Shown here: one piece after another, positions 34,738 to 42,922 of the stretch
Numbering within the stretch: the stretch's first letter is position 1
Layout of the letters: the number at the start of each line of letters is the position of its first letter
Assembly (NCBI RefSeq): GCF_000717275.1
Contig: NZ_JNYV01000002.1
Span: forward strand, 372,001 to 436,000
Source of the DNA: Kitasatospora arboriphila
Lineage (GTDB): Bacteria > Actinomycetota > Actinomycetes > Mycobacteriales > Mycobacteriaceae
DNA length: 64,000 nt
Reading direction: 5' to 3'
Position numbers and translations under genes: made by a program
The notes under the pieces: generated by a model
Databases searched by the model: none
What the model was told of the DNA's origin: nothing
What the model saw: the letters and a program-made list of their open reading frames with translations, nothing else

Positions 34738-35268
34738 GTGGATACCGTCGTCTGGATCGTTATAGCCGTAGTGGTGGTGCTGGCTCTCATAGCGCTCGCA
34801 CTGTTCTTGGCACGCAAGCGCAAGGAAAGCCGTCGGGTGCAAGCCGGAGAGATCCGGGAGCAGGCGTCCGAACGCGTTGCCGGCGTCCGTAAGCGTGAGG
34901 CCATCGCCGAAGAGCACGCAGCCAACGCCCGACGGGCTCAGGCCGAAGCCGACGCCAAGGCCGCCGAGGCCAAGCGCCTGGCCGCAGAGGCGAGCACTCA
35001 CCAGGGCACAGCTGCCAGCAAGCGCCAAGAACTCGACGCCGAGTTCCAGCGCGCCGACAAGCTCGATCCCGACGTCGGCCGGAACGGCCGCGATGACAAC
35101 CGCCACGACAACGGCAACCGCATGGATCCCCGCCAGGCCGGAAACGGCCCCGGCAACGGCCTCGATCCCCGCCACACCGGAAACGGTCCGGGCCACGGTC
35201 TGGACCCCCGCCAGACAGGGAACGGTCCCGGCGACAACGGCAGCCACGTTCCCAGGCACAACCGCTAA
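34738..35268 (+). CDS. membrane-anchored coiled-coil protein with C-terminal repeats
   Basis: 176 residues. One N-terminal helix (VVWIVIAVVVVLALIALALFLA) anchors the protein; residues ~30-105 form a highly charged Ala/Glu/Lys/Arg coiled coil (ANARRAQAEADAKAAEAKRL). The tail holds three near-identical 13-residue repeats of the form (M/L)DPR(Q/H)(A/T)GNGPG(N/H/D)G, followed by a His-rich end. Similar layouts occur in actinobacterial cell-envelope scaffolds, but I cannot assign a function. GTG at 34738 has GGAG six bases upstream. Confidence 0.8.
   Translation: MDTVVWIVIAVVVVLALIALALFLARKRKESRRVQAGEIREQASERVAGVRKREAIAEEHAANARRAQAEADAKAAEAKRLAAEASTHQGTAASKRQELDAEFQRADKLDPDVGRNGRDDNRHDNGNRMDPRQAGNGPGNGLDPRHTGNGPGHGLDPRQTGNGPGDNGSHVPRHNR
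35122..35241 (+). repeat. three tandem 39-base repeats inside the coiled-coil gene
   Basis: Three in-frame units beginning at 35122, 35161 and 35200, each encoding DPR, a variable pair, then GNGPG; the third carries an extra residue. Size could vary between strains by slippage or recombination. Confidence 0.85.
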
Positions 35269-35283
35269 ACCTCTTTGCAAGCC

Positions 35284-35316
35284 GAGAGTCTCGTCGCCAC
35301 GTGCGACGGGACTCTC
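35284..35316 (+). terminator. intrinsic terminator after the coiled-coil gene
   Basis: Fourteen-base stem (35284-35297 with 35303-35316, one T-G pair) and five-base loop, followed by GTGCGTTTGG. It ends the coiled-coil gene transcript. Confidence 0.75.
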
Positions 35317-35431
35317 GTGCGTTTGGTGGCCATTGTGAGAACACTTGTTTAGCAACTTGATTCACCTGAATGAACACAGACTGACGTCGCGCTTGATTCT
35401 TCGCTCCCCCAGCCACTTTCGAAGGCGCGAT

Positions 35432-35474
35432 TTCTCCACACTCATCTGTGGATAACCCCACGATTTGTGGATAA
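35432..35474. promoter_or_regulatory. cluster of DnaA-box-like 9-mers
   Basis: Two copies of TGTGGATAA (35447-35455 and 35466-35474), the exact complement of the DnaA box TTATCCACA, lie 19 bases apart in the same orientation; TTCTCCACA (35432-35440), one mismatch from the box, lies in the opposite orientation. They sit 67 bases before the LLM oxidoreductase. No dnaA, dnaN or rpmH gene is nearby, so this is not the classical origin. Autoregulation or a DnaA-titrating site is inferred. Confidence 0.5.
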
Positions 35475-35540
35475 CTCTCAATATGCCGTTGATGCATTGC
35501 GTTTCGCGATGGTGTCGTCCCCCGCAGCTACAGTGAGCCC

Positions 35541-36410
35541 ATGCGATACGGAATCTCCATCCTGCCCGATCAGTCGTGGCACGACGCGCGGCCGAAATGG
35601 GAACGAGCCGAGGAGATCGGCTTCGACCACGCCTGGGTATTCGACCATCTGGTGTGGGGCGGGCTGCCCGACGCTCGATGGTTCTCCAGCGTTCCGACGA
35701 TGACTGCCCTCGCCATGGTGACCTCCACGATCAAGATCGGCTCGTTTGTGGTGTCGCCCAATTTCCGTCACCCCGTGTCTTTTTCGCGTGAGGTCGACAC
35801 CTTGCTCGACATCGCCGGCGACCGCGTGTTACTGGGGCTGGGCGCCGGCGGTACACCTGACGACGGACTGCAGGGCGCCCCGGCGATGACACCGCGCCAG
35901 AAGGTCGACCGTTTCCAGGAGTTCACCCTCTTGCTCGACCGATTGCTCACCGACGACCATGTCTCCGCCGACGGCGAGTATTACCAGGCTCGCGACATGC
36001 GTCTGGTCGGCGGCTCGGTCCGGCACCGGGTCCCGTTCATCCTGGCCGGCAACGGGCCTCGTTCGATCCGCTTCGCCGTCCGTCACGGTGATGCCTGGAT
36101 GACAACCGGGCAGAAGGCCGAGACGCTCGATGAGTGGTTTGACGGGGTCAAGCGTGGGTGCGACCACCTCGATGAGGCGCTGGCCGATGAAGGTCGCTCC
36201 CCTGATGGCTTCGACCGCTACCTGAACCTCGACGCGTCGCCGCAGTTCTCACTGACGAGTCTGGCGACGTTCGATGACATGGTCGGCCGGGCCGGGGAAC
36301 TCGGCTTCACCGACGTGATCATCCACTGGCCGCGAGACGGTGACCCGTTCCGTGGCTCCGAGCGTGTGCTGGATGCACTGGCCGAGCGCGGATTCCCGCC
36401 ACCCGCCTGA
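35541..36410 (+). CDS. LLM-class (F420-type) oxidoreductase
   Basis: 289 residues of the luciferase-like monooxygenase superfamily with the TIM-barrel pattern: MRYGISILPDQSW at the start, HAWVFDHLVWGG near 30, PVSFSREVDTLLDIAGDRVLLGLGAG near 79 and GNGPRSIRFAVRHGDAWM near 170. Actinobacterial members of this kind usually use cofactor F420, but FMN use cannot be excluded from sequence alone. Substrate unknown. The DnaA-box-like cluster lies just upstream. Confidence 0.9.
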   Translation: MRYGISILPDQSWHDARPKWERAEEIGFDHAWVFDHLVWGGLPDARWFSSVPTMTALAMVTSTIKIGSFVVSPNFRHPVSFSREVDTLLDIAGDRVLLGLGAGGTPDDGLQGAPAMTPRQKVDRFQEFTLLLDRLLTDDHVSADGEYYQARDMRLVGGSVRHRVPFILAGNGPRSIRFAVRHGDAWMTTGQKAETLDEWFDGVKRGCDHLDEALADEGRSPDGFDRYLNLDASPQFSLTSLATFDDMVGRAGELGFTDVIIHWPRDGDPFRGSERVLDALAERGFPPPA

Positions 36411-36443
36411 GCGACCGCGAATGTACTGACTACCGTCGCAGGC

Positions 36444-37310
36444 ATGAGCACACCGTCGTGGGTGGAGTTGGCCGGTCGCAATGCGGCCGCCGAGACCGTG
36501 TACGTGTCCGGGTCGATGCGAACGTCCGCCAAAGAAGGCAACGAGACGCCCGGGCCCGTGTTCGACTTCTGGCACGGACCTCATGATCAGTGGCGGATCG
36601 AGCGCGAGGGTGATGTCGTCTACATCCAGGGCGCAGGCGAGAAGCCCTTGGTCCGCATCGACGACGAGATGCGGCGTCTCGGCGGTGACTTCGGCATCGT
36701 CAATCTGGGTTCGCAGGCCAGCCCTCTCGACCTGTTGGGTGAGAAATCACTGTTGCGGCGGATGAGCCAGAACATGCGCGTGGCTGCTCCGCCCAGTCTC
36801 GTCGACAGGGCTGGTCGCGTCGCATGGCGCACCGCCCTGATGACGAGGTCTGACGACCCGGTGGAGATCACCATCGACGACGTAACCGGCATCATCGTGC
36901 GAGTCGGCAGTCCCGAACGCGGCGAATTGTTCGAGGTGTACGACGTCGCCGACCACGACGACCTGCCTGCTGACCTCTTCGTCTGGACCGGACCCGTTGT
37001 CGAGGCCGAGCCCCGCGACCGCGGGCGCCGGGGCGGTCGGCCCGGGGACCCACGCGAACGGCGCGAGCAGACCCTCGAGGTGATGGCGGCGACGGTGGCA
37101 GCTCTGGATCGGCCGCAGGACGTCCTCGAGGTCATCGCCGGCGCTGACAACGGCGCCGCCGCACGAGCCGCCATTATCGAACTGCTCGGAGTCTCCGAAC
37201 GTGGTGCCGAGGCGGTGGCGGCAATGCAGTTGTCGCAGTTCCGTTCTGACGTCGCGAGGATGGCCCGCGCCGGGCTCATCGAGTTGCAGCGGACGCCCCC
37301 GCCTGCCTGA
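36444..37310 (+). CDS. LolA/RseB-like N-terminal domain with GyrA-like helical tail (paralogue 1)
   Basis: 288 residues without signal peptide or membrane segment. Residues ~15-185 are strand-rich and follow a LolA/RseB-like lipoprotein-carrier pattern (GPHDQWRIEREGDVVYIQG; ITIDDVTGIIVRVGS; DLFVWTGPVV). After a Pro/Arg/Gly linker, residues ~220-280 (MAATVAALDRPQDVLEVIAG, then IIELLGVSERGAEAVAAMQLSQF) resemble the GyrA coiled-coil segment KALDALDEVIALIRAS...LIELLDI..IQAQAILDMQLRRL. I know no described protein with this fusion; function unknown. A paralogue follows 81 bases downstream. Confidence 0.8.
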   Translation: MSTPSWVELAGRNAAAETVYVSGSMRTSAKEGNETPGPVFDFWHGPHDQWRIEREGDVVYIQGAGEKPLVRIDDEMRRLGGDFGIVNLGSQASPLDLLGEKSLLRRMSQNMRVAAPPSLVDRAGRVAWRTALMTRSDDPVEITIDDVTGIIVRVGSPERGELFEVYDVADHDDLPADLFVWTGPVVEAEPRDRGRRGGRPGDPRERREQTLEVMAATVAALDRPQDVLEVIAGADNGAAARAAIIELLGVSERGAEAVAAMQLSQFRSDVARMARAGLIELQRTPPPA

Positions 37311-37391
37311 TGGGCGCGCGGTCGGGTGACGTTGTGGGCACCATCGCCCAACTCGCCACGAGACCACGCCTGTTTTCGGCACTATGTATTC

Positions 37392-38291
37392 ATGGGCACC
37401 ACGGTTGTGGCATCAGGCGAGCCTGGTGGGCGTCGGGCCGGCCTGTGGGATGAGTTGCGGACCAAGTACGCCGACGTCGGGTTCACCAGTGCCGTAGGCC
37501 AATTGCGCTCGGTGACCACCATCGACGGTGAGGTGACCGCGGCAACCGCCAGTTTCACGATCATGCCGGGCGACCGTTGGAACGTCACCGATGACCACGG
37601 AGAGGTACACGTCCAGCAAGGAGCCCGCTGCTGGATACGGGGTGGTCGCGGCCGCCTCGAACCTGTTTCAGGTGGCTCGGCATTGTCGGCTGCGGCCAAG
37701 TGGCGGCACGTGCATCCGTACCGTTTGTTGGGAGACCCGGGCGATTGGCTCTTCGCCGACCCGCACAACTACCACTCCCCCGCTGCCGATCCGGTTGCGA
37801 CCACGGTGGCGGGCCGGCCGGCCTGGGAATTCCTTCTCGACCCACCGCGCGGCAAGATCAATCCATTGCAGGCCACCCTTGATGAGCACACCGGAGCATG
37901 CCTGCGCGTCTACGACCACGCGGACGGCGACGCACACCTCATGGAGATCACTCACATCGAGTTCAACATCGCGGTGGACCCTCGGCGCTTCCTTCCTTCG
38001 GAGCCCGTGATGGAACCCGACTACGCCAAGCAATCGCACGGACAGCTGCAGGCTGACCGGGATCGTTTCACGGGCTACCTCCGAGCCTTGGACCATGCTC
38101 CCGAGCTCATCGACATCGTGCAGCACAGTGCAGATCCGTCGGTTGCAGCGGCGGAAGTGGCTGAGCTGCTGGAGGTTTCGGACCTGACAGCCCGCGCGAT
38201 CCTCGATCAGCCCCTACATCGGTTCACCGCGCTCTACCGGCAGCGGTTCGTAGAACAGTTGAGCAAGGTCAGGGAGCTTCTGGGTTCGTGA
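37392..38291 (+). CDS. LolA/RseB-like N-terminal domain with GyrA-like helical tail (paralogue 2)
   Basis: 299 residues with the same design as the gene before it. The N-terminal domain has SFTIMPGDRWNVTDDHGEVHVQQGARCW near residue 57, WEFLLDPPRGK near 150 and an ITHIEFNIAVDPRRFL block near 193 that is typical of RseB/LolA-like folds (VD...F). The tail reads YLRALDHAPELIDIVQHSAD, then VAELLEVSDLTARAILDQPLHRFTALY, closely following GyrA's ALDALDEVIALIRAS and QAQAILDMQLRRLAAL. Its last 289 bases are duplicated in damaged form at 40952-41158. Function unknown. Confidence 0.8.
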   Translation: MGTTVVASGEPGGRRAGLWDELRTKYADVGFTSAVGQLRSVTTIDGEVTAATASFTIMPGDRWNVTDDHGEVHVQQGARCWIRGGRGRLEPVSGGSALSAAAKWRHVHPYRLLGDPGDWLFADPHNYHSPAADPVATTVAGRPAWEFLLDPPRGKINPLQATLDEHTGACLRVYDHADGDAHLMEITHIEFNIAVDPRRFLPSEPVMEPDYAKQSHGQLQADRDRFTGYLRALDHAPELIDIVQHSADPSVAAAEVAELLEVSDLTARAILDQPLHRFTALYRQRFVEQLSKVRELLGS

Positions 38292-38300
38292 CGTGGATGG
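38012..38300 (+). repeat. source copy of a duplicated segment
   Basis: The 3' end of paralogue 2 and nine bases past its stop. It is about 93% identical (by eye) to 40952-41158 after removing 82 bases (38037-38118), which are missing from the second copy. The 4-base ATCG flanks both ends of the missing part here. Confidence 0.9.
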
Positions 38301-38415
38301 CAAGGTCATCCTGCTGGCTTGTTCCGGGGCGGGCCTGTGATCAAATACCGAACACCCGAGGGCGGTTCCCTGTGCTGCCGGGGATTGCGATGGTCGGCCT
38401 GAAACACTTGCGGTC

Positions 38416-38910
38416 ATGACCCGGCACCGCGTGTTTTCACATGCCCGCATCACAGGCCATAGCGCGTGGTGGATCTTTATGGTGGCGACGCTGTTTACCG
38501 GGGGCATCACCTGGACGGGTGTGAGCAGGTATGGCAACTACATCGGTGCGACCTCTTTCCCCAAGGAGTATGGCTGGACGGCGTATACCGGGTTGACCGA
38601 CTCACCCGTAGGCATCGCCGACTTCGCAGGCTCGTCGTACGACCCGTGGACCGATCCTGAGTTGTGGTCGGCGATCGCGTTCGGCGCGGTACTCATCGCT
38701 GCTGTTGTTGAGGCGGTCTCAGCTCGCGAGGTGTTGCCCGGAATTGTGACGGTCGCCGCGCCGTGCGTGGCGTTTGGACTGCTGTTGTTGGCCACTCCGG
38801 GTGCCCTGGACAGTGTCCAACTCGGAACGATGATGACCATCGGTGTGGTGTTGGTGGCCGTTGCAGTCCGGGAAGTGTGGGCGCGCCGGTTCGCGCCGCA
38901 GCCCAGCTAG
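38416..38910 (+). CDS. hypothetical four-helix membrane protein
   Basis: 164 residues. A first helix near residues 17-37 is followed by a ~45-residue, Tyr/Trp/Gly-rich exposed loop (GNYIGATSFPKEYGWTAYTG ... DPWTDPELW) and then three closely packed helices (near 92-112, 113-133, 138-155). The C-terminus is basic. Family unknown. It stands between the LolA-like paralogues and the reversed 615-residue gene. Confidence 0.75.
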   Translation: MTRHRVFSHARITGHSAWWIFMVATLFTGGITWTGVSRYGNYIGATSFPKEYGWTAYTGLTDSPVGIADFAGSSYDPWTDPELWSAIAFGAVLIAAVVEAVSAREVLPGIVTVAAPCVAFGLLLLATPGALDSVQLGTMMTIGVVLVAVAVREVWARRFAPQPS

Positions 38911-38947
38911 TCCGACCACAACGGTGGATGTTCGGTGGCTCTTGCTG

Positions 38948-40783
38948 CTACTGCTGTGGTGGAGGGGCAGGCGACTGCACCATCATCGCGGCGATGGGAC
39001 GAAGTGTGTTCTCTTCGAACACGATGTACCAGTACCCGCGCGGGATGCTTACCATCAGGTGCAAACCTGAGCCGGCGCCCGCGATGGCGGCCAGGTACTC
39101 GTCCCGGCCGACCAGGTTTGCTCCGCGGTAGTCGTGTTCGCTGACGTTCGTGTGGTGCTGAGTGAAGTCGGGAACCCGGCTTATGTGCCAGACGGAACCT
39201 TCGTTGAGCTCTTGGACTGTGTGGTGCAGGCGGGCAAGTGTTTCGGTGGACGTGTTCTGGGCGACGGCGTCGATGAGTTCGGCGGTGGTGAGGATGTGGG
39301 CCGGCGGTGCGGGCTTGGGGAAGCCGCGGTACACCCCATCGGGTTGGGTGCCCCGGACAAAGTCATCAAAACCTGCATTGCTGATGGACAGGTTGTTTTC
39401 AATCGCCCACATCTGTTCGGGGATGATCCGAATCGCTTGCCCACGTACGAGATCGGTGTCCTCGCACCATTCCTCGGGGCTGGTGTCGACAGCGACGATG
39501 GGGTGTTCGGGATTGACGATGGTTTCGTGGTCTGCCAGGAACACGTAGTGGGGCGGGCGGGACCCGATCAATTCAAGGAGCCTGGGCACGGTCAGGCCGT
39601 CGTTGTCGGGGTGATCGATACATGTCAGGTTGGCTTGAAACTCGGCCGGGTCGTCGAGGCCGCTGGGTTGAGGGGCCATGGCTGCGAGTGCTGTTTCGCG
39701 CCACAGAGTGTCGTCGCTGAAGTCGGTGCGGATCAGCAGCGACGCGTGCGTGCCGAGGTAGGCGCGAAGCTGACGTCCGGTGCCCAGTGCGGCGGTCTCT
39801 TCGGCTTCTTTCTCGGCGAGGCGTTCTCGTTCGAGGTCGGCCCGTATCTCGGCAGGGGTCTGTGCGGGCGGGGGTACGGGTGTGATCGAGTCGAAGATGC
39901 GTTGCCCGTCGCTGGCCGGAATCTTCTCTCGGGTGCGGACCTCAAGTGTCCAGGGGCCTTGCTGTTGACGCTGGGCGTACGGGTACATCTGCATGTGGAA
40001 CGTCTCGGCAGGTTCGTCCAGATCAGTGAGCCACCGGCGCACCGCGACTCGGACATGCTGCAAATGCGCTGTCAGGTCCATCGATCCGGTCTTCGGGTCG
40101 CCCTCGATGACGTCGGATACGACGGTGGAGGGGAGCCAGGTCGGTACCGAGCGCGGCATTCTCTCGAGCTGGCGTTGACGTTCTTCGTTCTCACGCACTT
40201 GGATTGAGGTCTGATCTTCCCGTTCGCGGACAGCACCGTCCCAAACGAACAGAGCATCGTCGAACTCCTCATCGAGGACGGGATCAGACAACTCGATCCA
40301 CCTCCCGCCCTGCCGCCATGCCAACGCGACTCCGAGTTCGGCGTCGATGACATAGGTGACCGGCTCCGACGTTCCGCGGTGCGGCGACCCTGTCGGCGTG
40401 AACTCGACTTGCCACCCTTGCCGTCCGCGGACCTGTACTGGCTGCGGTTGCGAGGGTGTTCCCAGGTCGGTCTGGCTCTCGGGCCGCGGCCAGAACCGGT
40501 ACGCGGCGACGAGATGCTCTGGACCCACACCGATCGTGCTCACCAGACGATGCGGTGACTTCATGTCTCGGACCATGACGCCGTCGCCGTCGTGCCACCG
40601 GTACTCAGCCTCGGCGTTCTCGACATAGACCGGTTGGCCCGAAGTGATTTCGATGCGCTTGCGACCTGGGGGGTCAACCCAAATCCGAGACACCTCGCCG
40701 TCGGAGTGATGAACAGTCGCACGAACAGGACGCCCCATGGTGCTGTAACTGATTCCGCGTACCTGCGCCCACCCAAACCCCAT
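38948..40783 (-). CDS. LolA/RseB-like domain protein with DUF6924-like C-terminal domain (paralogue 3)
   Basis: About 611 residues, no signal peptide. The N-terminal ~190 residues resemble the carrier domain of the two paralogues (DPPGRKRIEITSGQPVYVENAE; GWQVEFTPTGSP; TYVIDAELGVALAWRQGGRW; DALFVWDGAV). A middle Glu/Arg-rich stretch follows. Residues ~355-495 look like DUF6924 (LLIRTDFSDDTLWRET; FQANLTCIDHPDNDGLTVPRLL; HYVFLADHETI; MWAIENNLSISNAGFDDFV). A last ~110-residue segment is unassigned. ATG at 40783 has AAAGG about eight bases upstream. It is oriented against its paralogues. Function unknown. Confidence 0.78.
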   Translation of the reverse strand: MGFGWAQVRGISYSTMGRPVRATVHHSDGEVSRIWVDPPGRKRIEITSGQPVYVENAEAEYRWHDGDGVMVRDMKSPHRLVSTIGVGPEHLVAAYRFWPRPESQTDLGTPSQPQPVQVRGRQGWQVEFTPTGSPHRGTSEPVTYVIDAELGVALAWRQGGRWIELSDPVLDEEFDDALFVWDGAVREREDQTSIQVRENEERQRQLERMPRSVPTWLPSTVVSDVIEGDPKTGSMDLTAHLQHVRVAVRRWLTDLDEPAETFHMQMYPYAQRQQQGPWTLEVRTREKIPASDGQRIFDSITPVPPPAQTPAEIRADLERERLAEKEAEETAALGTGRQLRAYLGTHASLLIRTDFSDDTLWRETALAAMAPQPSGLDDPAEFQANLTCIDHPDNDGLTVPRLLELIGSRPPHYVFLADHETIVNPEHPIVAVDTSPEEWCEDTDLVRGQAIRIIPEQMWAIENNLSISNAGFDDFVRGTQPDGVYRGFPKPAPPAHILTTAELIDAVAQNTSTETLARLHHTVQELNEGSVWHISRVPDFTQHHTNVSEHDYRGANLVGRDEYLAAIAGAGSGLHLMVSIPRGYWYIVFEENTLRPIAAMMVQSPAPPPQQ

Positions 40784-40951
40784 ACAGCGAACCTTTCCAC
40801 ACCGTGCCGAAGGGTGAGTGCGTGCCGACCCAAAGGTCATCTCTTCGATGGACCGCAGCGATACTGCCGAATGCCATACAGAGGCAATTAGACTCGGGGC
40901 GTAGGTTGAAGGCGACGCTAGGGTGCGCTGTCCTGCTGGTGTTGACCGGAC

Positions 40952-41158
40952 GGAACCCGACTACGCCGAGCAATCGTGCAGCACAGTGCAGATCCGTCGG
41001 TTGCGGCGGCTGAAGTGGCTGAGCTGCTCGAGGTTTCAGACCTGACAGCCCGTGGGATCCTCGATCAACCCTTGCATTGCTTCACCGCGCTCTACCGGCA
41101 GCGGTTCGTAGAACAGTTGAGCAAGGTCGGGGAGGTTCTGGGTTCGTGACGTGGATGG
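40952..41158 (+). pseudogene. truncated, frameshifted duplicate of the GyrA-like tail of paralogue 2
   Basis: 207 bases matching the 289 bases at 38012-38300 except for one 82-base gap and about 14 substitutions. The gap joins two ATCG copies and shifts the frame, so no tail domain can be made. No start, ribosome site or N-terminal domain accompanies it. It lies between the reversed paralogue 3 and the nitrile hydratase operon and marks past duplication and decay of this family. Confidence 0.85.
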
Positions 41159-41193
41159 GGGACGACTAGGGGCCAGTCGTCCTGCGGGCACTG

Positions 41194-41622
41194 TCAGCTC
41201 GGCGTTGCAGTGATCGCAGCATCAATCGCGACAGGTTCGAGTATGGCTTTGTGGTGGTTGCGGTTCGGCGGTGCGGCTAAAACCTCAATCGTCCGATTCT
41301 TGAGAGCGGCACGGTCGATGGTTCCGTTACTGGACATGACTGCCTCCAGTGCGCTCACCCAGTGTTCGTAGTACGACCACGACTCATCGGAGGTGACGGA
41401 GCGGGTTGACTCCCAGTCCCTGATGGTGTCGATGAGCGCGCCCTGGAACAGTTGCCAATCGAACTCGCCTGCGGTGTGCGCCGCCACCGCCAGCGCGAAA
41501 GCTCTGATCTCCCAGGGGTGATCGAATGACATTTCTCCGGGCCGCCCGCCGGGTAGGTTGCGGACCAGATCATCCACCGCTCGGCGGTCTGCATCTGGTG
41601 CGGTGGCGGGCACGTCGTTCAT
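41194..41622 (-). CDS. nitrile hydratase accessory protein
   Basis: 142 residues resembling the P14K/NhlE-type activator that delivers or inserts the metal, or exchanges the alpha subunit, during nitrile hydratase maturation. Features are the N-terminal [16 protein letters not shown], the family block [24 protein letters not shown] (residues ~33-56) and [13 protein letters not shown] near residue 86, which is typical of activators and beta subunits. It overlaps the alpha gene by ATGA. Third gene of the beta-alpha-accessory operon. Confidence 0.9.
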   Translation of the reverse strand: MNDVPATAPDADRRAVDDLVRNLPGGRPGEMSFDHPWEIRAFALAVAAHTAGEFDWQLFQGALIDTIRDWESTRSVTSDESWSYYEHWVSALEAVMSSNGTIDRAALKNRTIEVLAAPPNRNHHKAILEPVAIDAAITATPS

Positions 41623-42218
41623 GATGCGGCTCTGACCGGGCCGACGCCGATCATCGAATCACGCGTGACCAGTGCAGCGAGTTGTTCTTCACTCCAGCCG
41701 TCGGTACCGGTCGGTCGCCGCGGCAGCACCCAGTAGCGCATCTCCGAACTCGAGTCCCAGATGCGGATCTCGACGGAGTCGGAGATGGCGAATCCGAAGT
41801 CGTCGGCCAGGACCTTGCGCGGCTCACGCACGATGCGGGCCCGATATTGCGGGTCTTTGTACCAGTTGGGAGGCAACCCGAGAACCGGCCACGGATAACA
41901 CGAGCACAATGTGCACACGATGGCGTGGTGCACCTCGTCGGTGTCCTCGAGGACCACCATGTCTTCGCCTTGCAGACCACCGATGCCCAGTTCTCTGCAG
42001 GCTTCGCCGGCGTTGTCGAGGAGTCGCCGCCGAAAGTCGGTGTCAGCCCATGCTTTCGCAACTACTTTTGCTCCCAGCTGCGGCCCGACCTGATTCTCAT
42101 AGATGTCGACGATGCGGTCGACCATCGAGCTCGTCATCACCCCCTTTTCGATGAGCATCGACTCCAGCGCCTTGACGCGGGCGGCAGTTTCTTCCTGACC
42201 TGAGGCCCCTGCACTCAT
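41619..42218 (-). CDS. nthA: nitrile hydratase alpha subunit, cobalt type
   Basis: 199 residues. The metal-binding motif reads CTLCSC (near residue 102-107), flanked by [14 protein letters not shown] and [21 protein letters not shown]. Thr after the first Cys is the hallmark of cobalt(III) enzymes, against Ser in the iron type. Two of the Cys become sulfinate/sulfenate ligands. The enzyme hydrates nitriles to amides. Both ends overlap neighbours by ATGA, so all three genes are tightly coupled. Thiocyanate hydrolase gamma subunits share the motif, but the beta subunit here argues for nitrile hydratase. Confidence 0.95.
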   Translation of the reverse strand: MSAGASGQEETAARVKALESMLIEKGVMTSSMVDRIVDIYENQVGPQLGAKVVAKAWADTDFRRRLLDNAGEACRELGIGGLQGEDMVVLEDTDEVHHAIVCTLCSCYPWPVLGLPPNWYKDPQYRARIVREPRKVLADDFGFAISDSVEIRIWDSSSEMRYWVLPRRPTGTDGWSEEQLAALVTRDSMIGVGPVRAAS

Positions 42219-42922
42219 GCGGTCGCCCCGTTCTCTTCATCGACCAACTCGACGTAGGGGTCCCATACGTCGAAACACACCGACGCATGCGGATCACCAA
42301 AGCCTGTGCCCCACAACTCTTCGCTGGTGAACTTGATGGTGTAGACATGCTCGGGTGCGTCGCCCAGCCCGTTCCCTGCCGAATCCGGGTAGATGAACGA
42401 CCCGCGGTGAGCGACAACCACAGCCCGTTTACCCCGGATGTACCGGGCCAACCGGGTGTGTCCGAACGGGCTGACGTGCGACGTGCGCACCTTGTCACCG
42501 ACGGTGAAGCGCGGTTGCTTGGTGGTTCTTCGAGCAGCGGAAGCGCCCGCCGATACCGCGACATCAACGAAGTCGAGCAGCTCTTGGCGTTGCCTGTGTT
42601 CAGGGAGCGGGGCGTCGGGGTTGTCGAGATAGTGGCGGGTTCGGCGGGCTAGTTCGTCCGCCTCGATAGCGCCTATCGCGATGACGTGGGTCTCGATGGA
42701 GTGCAGCCAGTGCTGGTAGTAGGGCGAGCTGAGGTAAGTCGCCGGGTCCATCTTCTCGGTGCCGTGTCGGAACTGGTCAATACCGAAGTACCCGGCGCCA
42801 ACGCAGGCCGGGTACATGGCAAACACCGTCTTTTCCCACTCTGCCCTGAAGACCGGTTCACCGTCCGGGGGATCGACCGGACCGAGACCATCGGTCCCTC
42901 CGAGATCGAATACGCCGTTCAT
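42215..42922 (-). CDS. nthB: nitrile hydratase beta subunit
   Basis: 235 residues. The start [16 protein letters not shown] is diagnostic, followed by [34 protein letters not shown] (residues ~46-79) and, in the SH3-like C-terminal domain, [27 protein letters not shown] (near 137) and [13 protein letters not shown] (near 192). The beta subunit pairs with alpha and provides Arg residues near the metal. GGGAG sits at good spacing before the ATG. The order beta-alpha-accessory matches cobalt-type operons of rhodococci. No amidase or cobalt transporter gene is adjacent. Confidence 0.95.
   Translation of the reverse strand: MNGVFDLGGTDGLGPVDPPDGEPVFRAEWEKTVFAMYPACVGAGYFGIDQFRHGTEKMDPATYLSSPYYQHWLHSIETHVIAIGAIEADELARRTRHYLDNPDAPLPEHRQRQELLDFVDVAVSAGASAARRTTKQPRFTVGDKVRTSHVSPFGHTRLARYIRGKRAVVVAHRGSFIYPDSAGNGLGDAPEHVYTIKFTSEELWGTGFGDPHASVCFDVWDPYVELVDEENGATA

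Noticed and set aside
35432..35474. Chromosomal origin of replication
   Set aside because: DnaA-box-like sites are present but no dnaA, dnaN, recF or rpmH genes and no AT-rich unwinding stretch.
39134..40207. 357-residue open frame on the + strand
   Set aside because: Antisense to the DUF6924-containing gene, Gly/Val/Cys-rich, no domain.
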